Source of the DNA: JADFDG01 sp965232985
GTDB taxonomy: Bacteria; Pseudomonadota; Gammaproteobacteria; Pseudomonadales; JADFDG01
DNA: 64,000 nucleotides
Direction of reading: 5' to 3'
NCBI GenBank assembly: GCA_965232985.1
Contig: CBDDRC010000042.1
Coordinates: forward strand, 366,352-430,351
Part shown: positions 46,165 to 55,188 of the stretch, in pieces
How positions within the stretch are numbered: the stretch's first letter is position 1
Layout of the letters: every line of letters starts with the position of its first letter
The notes under the pieces: generated by a model
Databases searched by the model: none
Seen by the model: only the letters and a program-made list of their open reading frames with translations
Told to the model about the DNA's origin: nothing
Translations under genes and position numbers: made by a program

Positions 46165-49100
46165 ATGCACCGCACGCTGCGCCAATATCCCCTTTTGCTC
46201 TGCCTCCTGATGGCCCTGTCTGCGTGTAGCGGCGGCGGCTCGTCGTCCGGGCAGACCACCGCGAACACCTACACGCTGGGCGGCCAGGTGTCAGGGCTGT
46301 CCGGCAGCGTGGTACTGCGCAACGGCACCAGCAATCTCATCGTCATCAGCAGCGGCAACTTTGCATTCCCGCAAGCGCTGCCTGACGGCAGCAGCTACAA
46401 CGTCACGATTCTGACCCAGCCCACTGATCAAACCTGTGCAGTCACCGATGGCACCGGCGCCATTGCCGGCGGCGCCATCAACAGTGTCCGCGTCGCCTGC
46501 ATCACCAACACCTACACAATCGGCGGCACGATATCCGGACTCTCCGGAACGATGCTGCTGCAAAACAATAATGGCGACGATCTGAGCGTCAACGCCAGCG
46601 GTGCGTTCGCATTCACAACACCGATCACCGCCGGCACGGCCTATGACGTTGCCGTACAAAACCAGCCGGCCGACCAGACCTGCGCGGTGAGCAATGGCAG
46701 CGGCACTGCAAGCGGCGGCAACGTCACCGGCATCAGCATTGTTTGCGTCGACAATACCGTGGTCTATACGGTCGGCGGCACCATCAGCGGCCTCGCCGGC
46801 ACCGTGATCCTGCAGAACAACGGCGGCAACAATCTGACCGTGAGCAGCAACGGCAGCTTCACGTTTACCACGGCATTGAATACTGGCAGCACTTACCGGA
46901 TTGAGGTGCTGACACAACCGGCAGGCCAGACCTGCACCGTAAGCAACGGCAGCAGCACTCTTACGGCCAACGTCAACAATGTGACCATCCTTTGCGTAAT
47001 GGCGAGCTATACGCTTGGCGGCACGATCACCGGCCTCACCGGCAACCTCGTGCTGCAAAACAACGGCAGCGACGACCTGTTGCGCCTCATCAACGGCGGT
47101 TTCGCCTTCGCGACCCTGATCCCAAACGGCAGCAGTTACAACGTCACGATACTGACCCAACCGGCAGGCCAGGTCTGCACTCTGAGCAACGCCACAGGCA
47201 CCGTCGCCGGTGCCGCCGTCACCAACATCGGCATCACCTGTGTGACCAACACCTACGCCATCGGCTTCACGATATCCGGGCTGCTCAGCCCGGATGTGCC
47301 AGAAAACTCAGTCGTGCTGGCGAACAACGGTGGCGACAACAAAACCGTCGCGAACAACGGCAGCGACACCTTCACGAACCGTATTGCGCATGGCAGCACC
47401 TACAACGTCACCGTGGTTACCCAACCCGCCGGGCGCACCTGTGCCGTGCTCAACGGCAGCGGTACCGCCACCGCAAATGTCACCGACATTCAGATCACGT
47501 GCGGCTTGTTCATCACGGTATCGGCCAGCAAGCCCAGAGAATTAACCTTCACCTGGCCGGCAGATGCCAGCGCAACGTACTACAAGCTTTATAAAAATCC
47601 GGATGGCCACAGCGGCTTTACCCAGTTGGGCGGCAACATCACCACGACCACAGCCACGGATGTGATACCGGTACACCTGCACGACTGGATTAACGCCAGC
47701 TATCAGGTGGAGGCATGCAACACCAGCGGCTGCACGTCGCCCTATGCGCCAACGTATACAACTGCGGTGATGTTGCAGGCGATCGGCTATTTCAAGGCAG
47801 CCAATACCGAGGCAGCCGACGGTTTTGGCTACGCCCTGGCGCTGTCTGCCGACGGCAGTACGCTGGCCGTGGGCGCACCGTACGAAAAGAGTGCTGCCAC
47901 TGGCGTGAATGGCGCCGAAAACGACAATTCTGCGGCCGCCGCCGGCGCGGTATACATTTTTACCCGCAGCGGCACCACCTGGACTGCGCAGGCCTATATC
48001 AAGGCATCCAACACCGGCACCGGCGATTTGTTTGGTGCCGCCGTTGCCCTGTCTGACGATGGCAATCTGCTCGCCGCCAGTGCGCCCGGGGAAACCAGTG
48101 CCGCCACCGGCATAAACGGCGATCAGACCAACAACAGCGTTGCCAGTGCGGGCGCCGTGTACACGTTCACGCGCGCAGGTTCCACCTGGTCCCAGCAGGC
48201 GTACATCAAGGCATCCAACACCGAAAAAGACGATTATTTCGGCTTCGCCCTCACGCTCTCAGGCAACGGCAACACCTTGGCGGTCGCCTCGCCCTTTGAA
48301 GACAGCGCCGCCAACAGCATCAATGGCGATCAATCCGGTAACACCGCGCCCAATGCGGGGGCGATTTATGTCTTCACCAACACCGCTAACACCTGGACCC
48401 AGCAGGCCTACATCAAGGCAGCCAATGCCGAAGCAAACGACTGGTTCGGCTATGCACTGGCACTGTCTGCGGATGGCAACACCCTGGCCGCCGGCGCACT
48501 TTTGGAAGACAGCGCGTTGGTCGATGGCATCGCCACGCCAGGGAACAATGCCGCTGCCAGTGCCGGCGCCGTGTACACGTTCACGCGCGCAGGCTCCGCC
48601 TGGAGCCAGCAGGCCTACCTCAAGGCGTCCAATGCCGAAGCAGGCGACCTGTTCGGCACGGCCATTGCCCTGTCGGCCGACGGCAACACCCTGGTAGCCG
48701 GCGCATCCAGCGAGCAAGGTAGCAGTACCGGTATCAACGGCGACCAAACGAACAACACGCTAACCGGCGCCGGTGCGGCGTACGTCTTTGTCCGCACCGA
48801 CAACATCTGGAACCAGCAGGCTTATCTCAAAGCCTCCAACACCAACGCGTCCGATCTGTTCGGTACCCGGCTGGCACTTTCCACCGATGGCAACACCCTC
48901 GCCATCAGTGCCACCGGCGAAAGTGGTAGCGCAACCGGCAGCAACGGCGATCAGACCAGCAATGCAGCCAGCAACGCCGGCGCGCTCTATGTGTTCACGC
49001 GCAGCGCCGCGATCTGGAGCCAGAAAACCTATCTGAAAGCCGCCAATACCGGCGCCGGTGATTCTTTCGGTACTGCCGTTGCCTTGTCGGGTGACGGCCA

Positions 49101-49206
49101 GATGCTGGCCGCCAGCGCACCCGGCGAAGACAGCGCGAGCACCGGCGTCGGCGGCGACGCGGCCAGCAATGCGGCAACAGACGCCGGCGCGGTATACCTG
49201 TACTGA
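46165..49206 (+). CDS. Large repeat lipoprotein with five beta repeats and seven FG-GAP repeats
   Basis: A 1013-residue secreted or surface lipoprotein. The lipobox is L18-S-A-C21, then a Gly/Ser-rich linker. Five repeats of about 80 residues follow (motif GGTISGLSGTVVLQNNG ... TQPAGQTC, about residues 34-445), then an Fn3-like segment (about 450-535, with a CNTSGCTSPY turn), then seven FG-GAP units (DLFGAAVALSDDGN type, about residues 540-1013). FG-GAP repeats fold as a beta propeller that can bind ligands. No catalytic domain was recognised. Such proteins are generally thought to be adhesive or structural. The repeats are GC-rich and locally similar in DNA, so copy number may vary. The start at 46165 opens the signal peptide; the region upstream is the groES divergent gap. 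Confidence 0.85.
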   Translation: MHRTLRQYPLLLCLLMALSACSGGGSSSGQTTANTYTLGGQVSGLSGSVVLRNGTSNLIVISSGNFAFPQALPDGSSYNVTILTQPTDQTCAVTDGTGAIAGGAINSVRVACITNTYTIGGTISGLSGTMLLQNNNGDDLSVNASGAFAFTTPITAGTAYDVAVQNQPADQTCAVSNGSGTASGGNVTGISIVCVDNTVVYTVGGTISGLAGTVILQNNGGNNLTVSSNGSFTFTTALNTGSTYRIEVLTQPAGQTCTVSNGSSTLTANVNNVTILCVMASYTLGGTITGLTGNLVLQNNGSDDLLRLINGGFAFATLIPNGSSYNVTILTQPAGQVCTLSNATGTVAGAAVTNIGITCVTNTYAIGFTISGLLSPDVPENSVVLANNGGDNKTVANNGSDTFTNRIAHGSTYNVTVVTQPAGRTCAVLNGSGTATANVTDIQITCGLFITVSASKPRELTFTWPADASATYYKLYKNPDGHSGFTQLGGNITTTTATDVIPVHLHDWINASYQVEACNTSGCTSPYAPTYTTAVMLQAIGYFKAANTEAADGFGYALALSADGSTLAVGAPYEKSAATGVNGAENDNSAAAAGAVYIFTRSGTTWTAQAYIKASNTGTGDLFGAAVALSDDGNLLAASAPGETSAATGINGDQTNNSVASAGAVYTFTRAGSTWSQQAYIKASNTEKDDYFGFALTLSGNGNTLAVASPFEDSAANSINGDQSGNTAPNAGAIYVFTNTANTWTQQAYIKAANAEANDWFGYALALSADGNTLAAGALLEDSALVDGIATPGNNAAASAGAVYTFTRAGSAWSQQAYLKASNAEAGDLFGTAIALSADGNTLVAGASSEQGSSTGINGDQTNNTLTGAGAAYVFVRTDNIWNQQAYLKASNTNASDLFGTRLALSTDGNTLAISATGESGSATGSNGDQTSNAASNAGALYVFTRSAAIWSQKTYLKAANTGAGDSFGTAVALSGDGQMLAASAPGEDSASTGVGGDAASNAATDAGAVYLY

Positions 49207-49276
49207 TTTGCCCGGGCACTGCGTCGGCGCCGCCGGCACTCACCCTGCCGAGGCAACGTCCGGCGGCGACGTTGCG

Positions 49277-50008
49277 CTAGCCACCGGCCATCGCCACCAA
49301 CAGCCGGCGCGCATCCGCAGCCGTAGTGATCGGCTCCGGAAACGCCACCCAGCGCAGCATCTGGCCGCAACGCAGTTGCATGCCGAGGCGATCAATTGCA
49401 GCGATGCATACTGCCCCTGGCTGCTCGTTGAACGCCTCCTGCCAGTAGTGCGCGCAGGCTGCCGCGTGATCGTCATTCATGTGATCGAGCACGCGGTTGG
49501 TCGCCGCGCGATCGAGTGGCGACACCAGTTGCAACGCCGCCGGCGCGATCACCGCCGCCTTGCCGAATCCGCCGTTGTAGCGCGCATTGATCACATCGAG
49601 CCGGAAGAAATCGAAATTGAGCTGGCGAAACCAGGCATCGGCGCGCGGGTAACAGCGAGTGTAGGTATCCCGAGCCGACTCGACATCCGTTGCATCGCGC
49701 AGCAGGCGCGCATTGCAGGTGAGTTCCAGGCGCTCGCCGGTGAGGATATCGCCGGCATTGTCCTGCGCCAGCAGCAGTGCGCAGCGGCCGTCGGCGATCA
49801 GGTTCGCATGATGCGGCGCCAGGTGCGAAAACAAACCGACCAGATAACCTTCCGGTGCCAGCGCGAACGGCACGGCCGACAGCGACGGGTAACCCGGCAC
49901 GCTCAACGCCTGGGTGGCGAGCACCGCCTGCGTGCGGCGCCGCAGGAAGGTGGCGGCAACCGGCGCGAGCTCGACGGCCAGTTCGGCAAAGCGCTGTTCG
50001 TTATCCAT
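49277..50008 (-). CDS. HugZ-like heme-utilisation/FMN-binding split-barrel protein
   Basis: A 243-residue protein of the pyridoxamine-phosphate-oxidase-like fold. An N-terminal split-barrel (RTQAVLATQALSVPGYPSLSAVPFALAPEG) is followed by RLDVINARYNGGFGKAAVI and a C-terminal DUF2470 domain with the LDHMNDDHAAACAHY motif that coordinates heme in HugZ. HugZ-type enzymes open heme oxidatively to liberate iron. No other heme-uptake genes are beside it. The start lies 18 nt from the first of two GGCTGCAGCC palindromes. Confidence 0.8.
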   Translation of the reverse strand: MDNEQRFAELAVELAPVAATFLRRRTQAVLATQALSVPGYPSLSAVPFALAPEGYLVGLFSHLAPHHANLIADGRCALLLAQDNAGDILTGERLELTCNARLLRDATDVESARDTYTRCYPRADAWFRQLNFDFFRLDVINARYNGGFGKAAVIAPAALQLVSPLDRAATNRVLDHMNDDHAAACAHYWQEAFNEQPGAVCIAAIDRLGMQLRCGQMLRWVAFPEPITTAADARRLLVAMAGG

Positions 50009-50025
50009 GGCATCTTTCCTGGGGG

Positions 50026-50039
50026 CGGGCTGCAGCCCG
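50026..50039. promoter_or_regulatory. 14-bp perfect palindrome CGGGCTGCAGCCCG
   Basis: Lies between the divergent HugZ-like and alkyltransferase-like genes, 18 nt from the HugZ-like start. A possible operator; it shares the core GGCTGCAGCC with the next palindrome. Confidence 0.5.
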
Positions 50040-50060
50040 ACAACGAGCCGCGATAATGTC

Positions 50061-50072
50061 CGGCTGCAGCCG
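50061..50072. promoter_or_regulatory. 12-bp perfect palindrome CGGCTGCAGCCG
   Basis: Centre 34 bp from the previous palindrome; a CGATAATGTC segment between them could be a -10 region. It may form a pair of binding sites for one regulator of the divergent genes. Confidence 0.5.
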
Positions 50073-50097
50073 TATCTACAACAATCCAGGATTGCCC

Positions 50098-50394
50098 ATG
50101 GACGAAAAACGCGCCGCCATCCTTGCCGCCCTGCATGCCATTCCTGAAGGCCACGTCACCAGTTACGGGGAGGTGGCCAAACGCGCCGGGCTGCCCGGCT
50201 ACCAACGCTTTGTCTGTCGCGTCTTGCGCGAGCTGCCGGACCGGGCGCGCACACCCTGGTGGCGGGTGATCCGCGCCGACGGCCACTTCGCCATGACCAA
50301 CAATTGCGGCGCCGGACGCGAGCAGCGCCGGCGGCTCAAGGCCGAGGGGCTCGACATCGTCAACGACCGCGTAAAAGGTCCGTGGTGGAAATGA
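50098..50394 (+). CDS. Alkyltransferase-like protein (MGMT fold without active-site cysteine)
   Basis: A 98-residue protein of the ATL family: it binds O6-alkylguanine and flags it for nucleotide excision repair but does not transfer the alkyl group. It has the MGMT C-terminal motifs IPEGHVTSYGEVAKRAGLPG and VCRVLRELPD. The position of the PCHR motif reads PWWRVI, so the catalytic cysteine is tryptophan. The ATG at 50098 is taken because similarity starts there. It lies 46 nt before ampG. Confidence 0.85.
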   Translation: MDEKRAAILAALHAIPEGHVTSYGEVAKRAGLPGYQRFVCRVLRELPDRARTPWWRVIRADGHFAMTNNCGAGREQRRRLKAEGLDIVNDRVKGPWWK

Positions 50395-50440
50395 GCGCGC
50401 GCCGGTTAATCTAGCGCGTCACTCCTTACGACCCCCGCCA

Positions 50441-51712
50441 ATGACCGATACCCCCCACCGCGAAAGCATCCGCGAGGCCCTGTTCAACCGGCGCATGCTC
50501 ATCTGCGTGTTCACCGGTTTCAGTTCCGGCCTGCCGCTGTTCATTTTTCTGAACCTGCTGCCGGCCTGGCTCGACGACGCCCACATCAGCATCAAGGCAA
50601 TCGGCCTGATGGCGCTGCTGCAGGTGCCGTATGTGGCGAAATTCCTGTGGGCGCCGCTGCTTGACCATTTCACCATTGCCTCGCTCGGTCGCCGGCGCGG
50701 CTGGCTGATCGTGCTGCATGTCGCGCTCATCGCGGCGATTGCGCTGATGGGTCAGGTTGATCCGACCACACAGCTCGCGCTGATCCCGGTGATCGGTTTG
50801 CTGATGAGCTTCCTGTCGGCCAGCCTTGATGTCGTCATCGACGCGTTTCGTCGTGAAATCCTGCCAGATGCCGAGCTCGGCCTCGGCAACAGCATTCATG
50901 TGAATGCCTACAAGGTCGCCGGGCTGGTGCCGGGCGCGCTGTCGCTGTTTCTTGCCGACCACCTGCCCTGGTCGATGGTGTTCGTGATCACTGCGCTGTT
51001 CATGCTGCCCGGGCTGGCAATGGTCCTGCTGGTGCACGAACCGCAGATCAAGGCATTACCACCGCGCACGCTCACGGCAGCGGTGATCGAGCCCTTCCGC
51101 GAGTTCATCAACCGCAACGGCCTCGCCGCCGCGCTCACCGTGCTGGCGTTCATCTTTTTCTACAAGCTGGGCGATTCGCTGGCAACCTCGCTTGCCACCA
51201 AGTTCTACCTCGACATGGGTTTTTCAAAATCGGAAATCGCCGTGGTAGCGAAAAATGCCGCGCTGTGGCCATCGATTGTCGGTGCCCTGGCCGGCGGCCT
51301 CTGGATGGTGCGGATCGGCATCAACCGTGCCCTGTGGATCTTCGGTGGCGCACAACTGATCGTTATTCCGGGGTTCGTCTGGCTGTCGATCGTCGGCCAC
51401 GATCTGCTCACCCTGGCGCTGGTCGTCGGCGCCGAAGCGTTCGGTATTGGTCTGGGCACTGCGGCGTTTGTCGCCTATATCGCCCGCACCACACATCCGG
51501 CCTATACCGCGACGCAATTTGCGTTGCTCACCGCGCTCGCGGCGGTGCCGCGCACTTTCATCAACGCATCGTCAGGCTACCTGGTCGACAGCCTCGGCTG
51601 GACCAATTTCTTCTGGCTGTGCACCGCACTTGCCGTGCCGGGCATGTTGTTGCTGTTCAGGATCGCGCCATGGCACGGCGATTTCGCCGATCGGAAAACG
51701 ACTGATGACTGA
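50441..51712 (+). CDS. AmpG-like muropeptide permease (MFS)
   Basis: A 423-residue inner-membrane transporter with about twelve helices. The N-terminal FTGFSSGLPLFIFLNLLPAWL and the later PLLDHFTIASLGRRRGWL segment are the signature of AmpG, which imports GlcNAc-anhydroMurNAc peptides for recycling. AmpD at 62689 acts on the imported product, but the two genes are far apart here. Its end overlaps the ABC gene start by 8 nt (51705-51712). Homologues can also transport other solutes, so ampG is tentative. Confidence 0.82.
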   Translation: MTDTPHRESIREALFNRRMLICVFTGFSSGLPLFIFLNLLPAWLDDAHISIKAIGLMALLQVPYVAKFLWAPLLDHFTIASLGRRRGWLIVLHVALIAAIALMGQVDPTTQLALIPVIGLLMSFLSASLDVVIDAFRREILPDAELGLGNSIHVNAYKVAGLVPGALSLFLADHLPWSMVFVITALFMLPGLAMVLLVHEPQIKALPPRTLTAAVIEPFREFINRNGLAAALTVLAFIFFYKLGDSLATSLATKFYLDMGFSKSEIAVVAKNAALWPSIVGALAGGLWMVRIGINRALWIFGGAQLIVIPGFVWLSIVGHDLLTLALVVGAEAFGIGLGTAAFVAYIARTTHPAYTATQFALLTALAAVPRTFINASSGYLVDSLGWTNFFWLCTALAVPGMLLLFRIAPWHGDFADRKTTDD

Positions 51713-52610
51713 GACGACCGATACGGTGATGTCCGGGTGCGGCCTCACCAAGCGTTACGGCGAAATCCTCGCCGTTGATGACCTGACGCTGGCAATCCGC
51801 GCCGGCACCTGCTTTGGCCTGCTCGGGCCCAACGGCGCCGGCAAAAGTACTACTCTGGAAATGCTGCAGGGCCTGCGCAAACCCGATAGCGGCGAAATTC
51901 GTTATCGCGGCAAACCGCTTGATGCCGATTTCAAGTTGCGTCACGGCACCCAGTTCCAGTCCACCGCACTGATCGATTTCCAGACCACGCGCGAAATGCT
52001 GACGTTGTTCGCTGCGTTTTATCCCACCGCGCGCAACGTCGATGAGTTGATCGCACGCCTGAATCTCACGCCCTTCATCGATCAGCATGCCATGAAGCTC
52101 TCCGGCGGCCAGCGCCAGCGCCTGCTGCTCGCGCTGGCGCTGGTGAACGATCCGGACATCGTGTTTCTCGACGAGCCCACCACCGGCCTTGATCCGCAGG
52201 CCCGCCGCAACCTCTGGGATCTGGTGCGCGCGATCAAGCGCGAGGGCAAAACCATCCTGCTTACCACCCACTACATGGAAGAAGCCGAGTATCTGTGCGA
52301 CGAGCTTGCCATCATGGATCACGGCAAGGTGATCGCCACCGGCACCCCGACTACGTTGCTGCGCGATCATTTCGGCGACACGGTGGTGCGTCTCGAAGCG
52401 CGCTCGACAACGATCGGGATGCTTGCGGAGGCCTGCCCGAACACCGGCGCCTTCGCCGACGGCGACCATCTTTACCTCGCCACCAACGATGTCGCGCGCA
52501 CCCTGGCACAGCTCACGGCCGCCGGCATCGACTTGCGCACGCTGGCAGTGAAACCACGCACGCTGGAAGACCTGTTCCTGCGACTCACCGGCCGGGCCCT
52601 GCGCGAATGA
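51705..52610 (+). CDS. ABC transporter ATP-binding protein
   Basis: A 301-residue ATPase. The Walker A is GPNGAGKST, the ABC signature is LSGGQRQR, and the Walker B is DIVFLDEPTTGLDP, followed by the H-loop TTHYMEEAEYLCD. Its C-terminal regulatory extension suggests the DrrA/NodI-type multidrug or lipid exporter branch. It starts within the end of the AmpG-like gene and is followed by the permease after 19 nt, forming a two-gene exporter. Confidence 0.93.
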   Translation: MTETTDTVMSGCGLTKRYGEILAVDDLTLAIRAGTCFGLLGPNGAGKSTTLEMLQGLRKPDSGEIRYRGKPLDADFKLRHGTQFQSTALIDFQTTREMLTLFAAFYPTARNVDELIARLNLTPFIDQHAMKLSGGQRQRLLLALALVNDPDIVFLDEPTTGLDPQARRNLWDLVRAIKREGKTILLTTHYMEEAEYLCDELAIMDHGKVIATGTPTTLLRDHFGDTVVRLEARSTTIGMLAEACPNTGAFADGDHLYLATNDVARTLAQLTAAGIDLRTLAVKPRTLEDLFLRLTGRALRE

Positions 52611-52629
52611 ACACAAAAACCGTGATGCC

Positions 52630-53697
52630 ATGAAAAATGCTCTGCGCCAGTTCTTCGCCCTGCTCGCCGCGCGCAACCGCGAGTTCTACCGCGATCGTGC
52701 TGCACTGGGCTGGTCACTTGCCTTTCCGGCCTTCGTCATTATCGGTTTGTATTTCGCTTTCAGCGACAACAACAAAGTGCTCTACAAGGTCGGGCTGGTG
52801 GATGCAACGCCGGCGCAGGCGGCCGCCGATCCGGCACTGGCCCGCCTTCTTGGCCTGCAGCACGTCGCGTTCATTACCGAGACCCAGCTTGCCGACGCGC
52901 AGCGCAAGGTGGCTCACCACCAGCTCGATCTGCTGCTGGCCCCGGCCGGTTCCGCAGCCGCCGGGGCCACTGCCACAGCAACCCGTTACTGGGTAAACAC
53001 CGATTCGCAAAATGGCTACATGCTCGAACAGCTGTTGATAGCAGGCCCGCCAGCCAGCGGCGACACCCTCCGACGCGAAACACTGGCCGGCAAGCAAGTG
53101 CGCTACGTCGACTGGGTTATCCCCGGCGTCATCGGCATGAACATGATGTTCGGCTGCCTGTGGGGCGTCGGTTACGTGATCGTCCGTTATCGCGCCAACG
53201 GCGTGTTGCGCCGCTTTCGCGCGACACCGGTGGCAGCATTCACCTTTCTCTCGGCACAGGTCGTCTCGCGTTTGCTGATCACGCTGGCGATCACCGCGCT
53301 GATTTTCTTCCCCAGCTGGTGGCTGCTCGGTTTCCGCCTTGAAGGATCGCTGCTCGACCTGCTGGTCATCACCGTATTCGGCGCGCTGGCGATGATCGCC
53401 ATGGGCCTGGTCACTGCCACCCGCACCAGCAGCATCGAAGTATCAGGCGGTATCCTCAACTTCCTGACCTGGCCGATGATGCTGCTCTCAGGCGTGTGGT
53501 TCTCGCTCGAAGGTGCTGACCCCTGGCTGAAACAGCTCGCCGATCTGCTGCCGCTCACCCACTTTGTCGATGGCGCCCGCGCGATCATGATTGATGGCGC
53601 CGGCCTTGCTGTCCTCTGGCCGCACCTGCTGGCACTCACCGCCATGACCGTCGTGTTCATGGCAATCAGCGCCGCTACGTTTCGCTGGGAGCGTTGA
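52630..53697 (+). CDS. ABC-2 type transporter permease
   Basis: A 355-residue membrane protein of the DrrB/NodJ-like ABC-2 family. It has an N-terminal helix, a periplasmic region of about 100 residues, and five more helices; the last part (LNFLTWPMMLLSGVWFSLEG ... LPLTHFVDGARAI) contains the conserved permease motif. It pairs with the preceding ATPase. Substrate unknown. Confidence 0.9.
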   Translation: MKNALRQFFALLAARNREFYRDRAALGWSLAFPAFVIIGLYFAFSDNNKVLYKVGLVDATPAQAAADPALARLLGLQHVAFITETQLADAQRKVAHHQLDLLLAPAGSAAAGATATATRYWVNTDSQNGYMLEQLLIAGPPASGDTLRRETLAGKQVRYVDWVIPGVIGMNMMFGCLWGVGYVIVRYRANGVLRRFRATPVAAFTFLSAQVVSRLLITLAITALIFFPSWWLLGFRLEGSLLDLLVITVFGALAMIAMGLVTATRTSSIEVSGGILNFLTWPMMLLSGVWFSLEGADPWLKQLADLLPLTHFVDGARAIMIDGAGLAVLWPHLLALTAMTVVFMAISAATFRWER

Positions 53698-53836
53698 ATA
53701 CCACCGACCACCCGTATAACCCTACCGACGAACACTCCGCCGCAACTCGGGGGCGACGGTGCTATGCTCGGGTGCTCCCGGGGGCGCTTAGGTCTCCTTA
53801 GCTGCTATCAACAAAAGCACAACCGCACGGTTCCCG

Positions 53837-54820
53837 ATGGCCCGCACCGGCACCTCCATCCTGATCGTCGATGACGCCAAGTTCTCGAGTGCCGTGGTTA
53901 CCAAGGCGCTCACCTCGGCCGGCTACACCGACATCCGCTCCGTCAACAATGCGCCGGATGGCCTGAAGGCCATGGAGGAACGCCCGGCAAGCATCGTCAT
54001 CGCCGACTGGCTGATGCCCGACATGGACGGGCTTGAGCTCACCCGCCGCATCCGCCAGCTCGACGAAGTATCCAACCGCTATACCTACGTCATCCTCCTC
54101 ACTGCGAAGGAAGGCGTCGAGGCGCTGTTCAAGGCCTTCGACGAAGGCGTCGACGATTTCGTCAACAAGTCGTCCATGACGCAGCAATTGCTGCCGCGCG
54201 TGCTCGCCGCCGACCGCATCACCAGCTTGAACAACCGCCTGCTGGCGGAGAACCAGCAACTGCTGGAACAGAATCGCAAGCTGAAAACCCTGTCAACGCT
54301 CGATCCGATCACCGGCCTCGGCAACCGCGCGTACGCATTAAAGCGGGTTGTCGACGTGATGCGGCACGCGCAACTGCGCGGTGGCGCCGCCTGTTATCTG
54401 CTGATTACGCTGCAAAACTACAGCGAGATCGAGCGCAAAACACCGCGGGCGATGTTTGCACAACTGATTGCCGGCGTGGCCCGTCGTTTGCGCCAACTGG
54501 TGCGGCCGCTGGACATCGTGGTGCGCGTCAATCCACACCAGTTCGCCCTGATCACCCATCAGGCGGATCTCGGCCAGTGCACACCGACCAGCTTCAAGCG
54601 CCTGCTCGACGGCATCAATCTGAAAGAATTCAAAACGCAGACCGGTTATCTCTCGATCCGCTGCGCGATCACTCTCGTTGCTGCCGATCAAGGCACCGGT
54701 TTTCCCGAACCCGAAGCGATCATGACGCGCGCCGAGCAATTATTGCCGCGGGCGCTGGAAACCGGTCTGATCATCGCCGAGCAATGGCAACGGCCAGCGC
54801 GCTTGACCTTGCCGCGATAA
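53837..54820 (+). CDS. Response regulator with degenerate GGDEF output
   Basis: A 327-residue protein. The REC domain occupies about residues 5-125, with acidic residues in LIVDDAKFS and the phospho-acceptor D57 in VIADWLMPDMDG. A coiled-coil linker (LLAENQQLLEQNRKLKTLS) leads to a GGDEF fold (LDPITGLGNRAYALKR). The active site reads N232-P-H-Q-F236 instead of GGDEF, so no cyclase activity is expected. The remainder may act as an output scaffold. A weak TATGCT -10 lies at 53763-53768. No sensor kinase gene is adjacent. Confidence 0.82.
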   Translation: MARTGTSILIVDDAKFSSAVVTKALTSAGYTDIRSVNNAPDGLKAMEERPASIVIADWLMPDMDGLELTRRIRQLDEVSNRYTYVILLTAKEGVEALFKAFDEGVDDFVNKSSMTQQLLPRVLAADRITSLNNRLLAENQQLLEQNRKLKTLSTLDPITGLGNRAYALKRVVDVMRHAQLRGGAACYLLITLQNYSEIERKTPRAMFAQLIAGVARRLRQLVRPLDIVVRVNPHQFALITHQADLGQCTPTSFKRLLDGINLKEFKTQTGYLSIRCAITLVAADQGTGFPEPEAIMTRAEQLLPRALETGLIIAEQWQRPARLTLPR

Positions 54821-54840
54821 ATCTCCCACAATCCGCGCCG

Positions 54841-55107
54841 CCACAGGTGCCCGCGCTACGGCGCGGGTTGAACGGGAAGCAGGTCGGTGTGCATTGCCCG
54901 CAAGAGCAAAGCCACCCAGCCTGCGCTGCCCCCGCAACGGTGATTGACGCAAGGCGACGGCAGGACGATCGAACCCACCGGGTTTCGTAATCCAGCCACT
55001 GTGCCGTAAGGCCGCAGGCTTCCTGCCTGCACCGGCCCCACGCATGGGAAGGCGCCGCCCGCTGCACGCATTGTGCGTGCCGTCATCAGCCCGGATACCG
55101 GCCTCGT
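54841..55107 (+). promoter_or_regulatory. Cobalamin (B12) riboswitch
   Basis: Conserved segments appear in order: CAGGTGCC, GGGAAGCAGGT, GCTGCCCCCGCAACGGTGA, GCCACTGTGCC, TGGGAAGG, and the B12 box AGCCCGGATACCGGCC. The element lies before btuB and the adenosyltransferase and would shut translation or transcription when adenosylcobalamin is plentiful. The gap 54821-55188 holds this element and nothing else recognised besides the hairpin below. Confidence 0.95.
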
Positions 55108-55158
55108 GGTGCATGCATCCGCCTTCCCAAAATGGCCGGTGCGTGTCCCCACAGTTTT

Positions 55159-55177
55159 CATGCGCGGTGGGCGCATG
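55159..55177 (+). promoter_or_regulatory. Hairpin beside the btuB ribosome-binding site (expression platform)
   Basis: CATGCGC/GCGCATG with a GGTGG loop directly precedes the AGGAG of btuB (55179-55183). It could be the part of the riboswitch that controls access to the start codon. Confidence 0.55.
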
Positions 55178-55188
55178 CAGGAGAGCCG

